Part shown: piece by piece, positions 6,333-8,797 of the stretch
Layout of the letters: each line of letters starts with the position of its first letter
Numbering within the stretch: position 1 is the first letter of the stretch
Assembly (NCBI GenBank): GCA_031262895.1
Contig: JAISGW010000041.1
Location: forward strand, 1 to 8,797
Source of the DNA: Tannerella sp.
GTDB lineage: Bacteria; Bacteroidota; Bacteroidia; Bacteroidales; Tannerellaceae
Length of the DNA stretch: 8,797 nucleotides
Direction: 5' to 3'
The notes under the pieces: generated by a model
Databases searched by the model: none
Told to the model about the DNA's origin: nothing
Seen by the model: only the letters and a program-made list of their open reading frames with translations
Made by a program: the position numbers and the translations under genes

Positions 6333-6416
6333 ATGAAAGACAAAAGAGGAATCCTATCCTCCCCATTAAAAGAGGAGAATGCTAATCCTATAAAGAGAAT
6401 TGAATTTAGTGTGTGA
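6333..6416 (+). other. Possible 27-codon leader ORF upstream of the susC-like gene
   Basis: An ATG at 6333 opens 27 codons (starting MKDKRGILSSPLKEEN) and stops with TGA, 18 bases before the susC-like ATG. It lies wholly inside the predicted leader and follows the strong 16S-complementary sequence, but 19 bases downstream rather than the usual 5-10. The peptide is charged and has no signal peptide or known motif. An ORF of this length in AT-rich DNA can arise by chance, so it is reported as a candidate only. Confidence 0.2.
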
Positions 6417-6434
6417 AAAATCAACTTATCCCTT

Positions 6435-8797
6435 ATGAAAATCATTAAAATTACTGTAGCCTTGCTGCTTGCCACGGCTCCGGCCTTGCAAGCGGCCCAT
6501 CATGCTGCCGCCCTGCCCGCAACTGCGGAAGCACAGCAACAAAGGCAGGTGACGGTGAGCGGTACGGTGAGTGATGAAACCGGTGAGTCGGTGGCCGGTG
6601 CGAACGTCTTCATCAAAGGTACCACCACGGGTGCCATCACCGATGCTTACGGCAAGTACAGCTTGTCCGTACCGGCTGATGCCGAACTCACTTTCAGCTA
6701 TATCGGCTATGCCGAGCAAACGGTGGCCGTCAAAGGCCGTTCCATTATCAACGTCACCTTGCATGAAGGCAGCCAGAACCTGAATGAAGTGGTTGTCACG
6801 GCTCTCGGCATCAAACGGCAGGCCCGTTCTTTGGGCTATTCCACGGCACAGGTAGGCGGCGAGCAGCTGACCGAATCGCGTGCCATTAATCTTGGCAACG
6901 CCCTTTCAGGCAAGGTAGCCGGCGTGAGCGTGGCCGGCAATGCCACCGGCATCGGCGGTTCGAGCCGCGTCATTATCCGGGGCAACGCCTCCCTGACAGG
7001 AAACAACCAACCTTTGTACGTCATTGACGGTGTACCCTTCGACAACACGAACCAAGGTAATGCCGGGCAATACGGCGGCATGGACATGGGCGACGGATTG
7101 GCCTCCATCAACCCCGACGACATCGCCTCCATTCAGGTGCTCAAGGGAGCGGCCGCTTCCGCACTCTACGGCTACCGCGGCGGCAACGGCGCCATCCTCA
7201 TCACCACCAAATCGGGGCAGAATGCCAAGAACGGCCTCGGCATTGAGGTGAACGACAACCTGACCTTTAACCCCATCTACGACTACCGCGACTTCCAGAC
7301 AGTTTACGGTCAGGGCACACAGGGCGTCAAGCCGCTCTCTGCAGCCAGTGCTCTCGACACCTATTCCTCCAGCTGGGGCGCGAAACTCGACGGTTCCAAT
7401 GCCGTCAACTTCCTTGGCAACACGTATAAATATGCCTACATCAATAACTGGCCGAACTTCTACCGTACGGGTATGGACAACCAGTCGTCGGTAGCTCTCT
7501 CGGGTAAAACCGGCAAGATCGCCTACCGCATCGGTATTTCCGACATTTACGACAAGGACATCCTGCCCAATGCCAGCACAGGGCAGCAGGGAATCAACTT
7601 GAATACAACCTACAACATCACCAAAAAGGTGCATTTGATGGTGAATGCCAACTATGTTTTCAACAAGGTCAGCGGACGCACCAACCTCTCCGACGGCAAC
7701 GGTAATACCAATGCCACCTTACTCTATTTAGCCAATTCCTTTGACGTGCGCTGGCTGAAACCGGGATACGATGCCAACAATGACGAACTTCTGCCCGGCA
7801 ACAGCATCTATTTCAACAACCCCTACTGGCTGCAATACCAGAAGACGAACGAGACGAACACCAACCGTCTGACCGGCGGCATGACGCTGCGCTATGATAT
7901 TTTCGACTGGCTGTATGCTCAGGGCGCCGTCACCCGTGACGGTTTCAATACCGATTTCGAGCAGGTACAGCCCGTAGGTGCGGGTGCCGACCCCGGAGGC
8001 TACCTCAACGAGTATTCCAAGAGCTATTCGGAAATGAACCTCAACTACCTCTTGGGATTCAACAAAAAGTTCTCCGATTACTCGGTCAATGTCACCTTCG
8101 GCGGTAACCGCCAGCGCGACATTACCAAGCAGTACGGCACCGACGGCAATATCAAGTCCTTCCTCGTGCCCGGCTTCTACGCGGCCAGCAACATCAGCAA
8201 CCGCCTTTATGCGAAGACTTACTCGGAATACGAGGTCAACTCCATTTACGCCACGGCCGACTTCGGCTTCAAGAACTGGCTCTTCCTGAACTTCACCGGC
8301 CGCAACGACTGGTTCTCCACACTCTCGCCGAAGAGCAACAGCTACTTCTATCCTTCGGTGAGCGCCAGCTGGATGTTCTCCGACGCCCTGCACTTGCCCG
8401 ACTGGATTTACTCCGGCAAGCTGCGTGCCTCTTACGCGCAGGCTTCCAACGGCACCACGCCCTACCAAAATGCCTTGACCTATAACTTGGAAGGATTCAA
8501 GACGCAGGGGCAGTCGATGGCCACGGTCAACAATGCCTCCGTGCCCAACGCCAACCTGAAGCCCGTGCAGATTGCCGAGTATGAAGTCGGCCTGAACATG
8601 CAGTTCCTCAAGAACCGCGTAGGTTTCGACCTGGCCCTCTATAAGAAGAACACCAAGGACGACATCGTCTCGGTGACGACCAGCTCGGCCTCCGGCTACA
8701 GCTCGTCGGTGGAGAACCTGGGCGAAATCGCGAACAAGGGCGTGGAAGTGATGCTCAACGGCACGCCGGTGACCAATAACAACTTCCAATGGAGTTC
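6435..8797 (+). CDS. SusC-type TonB-dependent outer-membrane receptor (3' end outside window)
   Basis: This is a RagA/SusC family transporter, which imports oligosaccharides, peptides or other nutrients across the outer membrane using TonB energy, usually together with a SusD-type lipoprotein lid. The 787 codons seen are roughly three quarters of a typical family member (about 1000). Residues 1-20 are a signal peptide (MKIIKITVALLLATAPALQA). A carboxypeptidase-regulatory-like domain spans about 39-111 (VSGTVSDETGESVAGANVF to INVTLHE). NEVVVTALG (117-125) is the TonB-box region. The plug (about 126-262) includes NALSGKVAGVSV, IIRGNASLTGNNQPLYVIDG and the family signature LYGYRGGNGAILITTKSG (244-261). 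Beta-barrel sequence, rich in alternating aromatic residues, follows from about 270. There is no N-terminal STN domain, so signalling to a sigma/anti-sigma pair is not expected. The start at 6435 gives the signal peptide and has no Shine-Dalgarno close to it. Codons strongly favour C in third position. The substrate cannot be told from this part. Confidence 0.96.
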   Translation, partial: MKIIKITVALLLATAPALQAAHHAAALPATAEAQQQRQVTVSGTVSDETGESVAGANVFIKGTTTGAITDAYGKYSLSVPADAELTFSYIGYAEQTVAVKGRSIINVTLHEGSQNLNEVVVTALGIKRQARSLGYSTAQVGGEQLTESRAINLGNALSGKVAGVSVAGNATGIGGSSRVIIRGNASLTGNNQPLYVIDGVPFDNTNQGNAGQYGGMDMGDGLASINPDDIASIQVLKGAAASALYGYRGGNGAILITTKSGQNAKNGLGIEVNDNLTFNPIYDYRDFQTVYGQGTQGVKPLSAASALDTYSSSWGAKLDGSNAVNFLGNTYKYAYINNWPNFYRTGMDNQSSVALSGKTGKIAYRIGISDIYDKDILPNASTGQQGINLNTTYNITKKVHLMVNANYVFNKVSGRTNLSDGNGNTNATLLYLANSFDVRWLKPGYDANNDELLPGNSIYFNNPYWLQYQKTNETNTNRLTGGMTLRYDIFDWLYAQGAVTRDGFNTDFEQVQPVGAGADPGGYLNEYSKSYSEMNLNYLLGFNKKFSDYSVNVTFGGNRQRDITKQYGTDGNIKSFLVPGFYAASNISNRLYAKTYSEYEVNSIYATADFGFKNWLFLNFTGRNDWFSTLSPKSNSYFYPSVSASWMFSDALHLPDWIYSGKLRASYAQASNGTTPYQNALTYNLEGFKTQGQSMATVNNASVPNANLKPVQIAEYEVGLNMQFLKNRVGFDLALYKKNTKDDIVSVTTSSASGYSSSVENLGEIANKGVEVMLNGTPVTNNNFQWS

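Larger units (their letters stand above)
6053..6434. other. Divergent AT-rich intergenic region between rplY and the susC-like gene
   Basis: These 382 bases are clearly richer in A and T than the flanking genes and carry no convincing protein gene. The left part holds the rplY promoter and leader, and the right part holds the promoter and leader of the susC-like gene. The middle (about 6145-6278) shows only a loose repeat: GGCAAAGGTAGTACTTTTC at 6126-6144 recurs with five mismatches at 6177-6195. I see no tRNA, no recognised riboswitch and no intrinsic terminator. Confidence 0.7.

Noticed and set aside
6053..6434. Search for CRISPR repeats, tRNA, attachment sites or IS ends
   Set aside because: Only short imperfect repeats are present. 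There is no regular spacing, cloverleaf, terminal inverted repeat or target-site duplication.
6906..7634. Open frame of 242 codons on the minus strand, also opposite the susC-like gene
   Set aside because: Same cause: codon bias of the sense gene. The sense frame has clear plug and signature motifs, and the antisense one has none.
7728..8789. Long open frame (353 codons) on the minus strand opposite the susC-like gene
   Set aside because: It is a mirror of the C-ending codons of the receptor gene, which remove stops from the antisense frame. Its translation is a Val/Gly/Arg/Glu-rich mix with no recognisable domain.

Overview
The window looks like chromosomal DNA from a member of the order Bacteroidales (phylum Bacteroidota); family and genus cannot be settled from it. 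Three things point there. There is a SusC-type TonB-dependent receptor with an N-terminal carboxypeptidase-regulatory-like domain. Most starts lack a Shine-Dalgarno sequence, and four upstream regions carry the Bacteroides-type -7 box TAnnTTTG. The proteins themselves, such as the long CTC-type bL25 and the GcvT/PepT pair, are of Bacteroidales type.

Minus-strand block (positions 6052 down to 1). Seven genes read leftwards. rplY (bL25/CTC), pth (peptidyl-tRNA hydrolase) and an Hsp15-like S4-domain gene sit 3 to 6 bases apart and form a translation/ribosome-rescue operon. After a 69-base gap with a good -7 box come pepT (tripeptidase) and gcvT (aminomethyltransferase), which overlap as ATGA, then an exported M23 (LytM-type) peptidase gene 10 bases later. 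A 97-base gap with another -7 box precedes the last gene. It encodes a secreted low-complexity protein with an acidic Gln-rich N-terminal part, a Trp/Tyr/Gly core and a Lys-free, Arg-rich repetitive tail. This gene runs off the left edge, so its C-terminus is not seen.

Divergent intergenic region (6053-6434). This AT-rich stretch separates the housekeeping block from the nutrient-uptake gene. It holds a leftward -7 box and a small hairpin for rplY, and a rightward -7 box for the susC-like gene. The susC leader, about 140 bases long, has a ten-base perfect match to the 16S rRNA tail and a possible 27-codon leader ORF.

Plus strand (6435 to the right edge). A susC-like outer-membrane receptor gene covers the rest of the window and is cut off at 787 codons. 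A susD-like partner would be expected just beyond.

Overall this is mostly a core-genome neighbourhood next to the start of an accessory glycan/nutrient uptake locus. I see no CRISPR array, insertion sequence, tRNA, rRNA or defence system. The items most worth a second look are the low-complexity secreted protein and the unusual leader of the susC-like gene.
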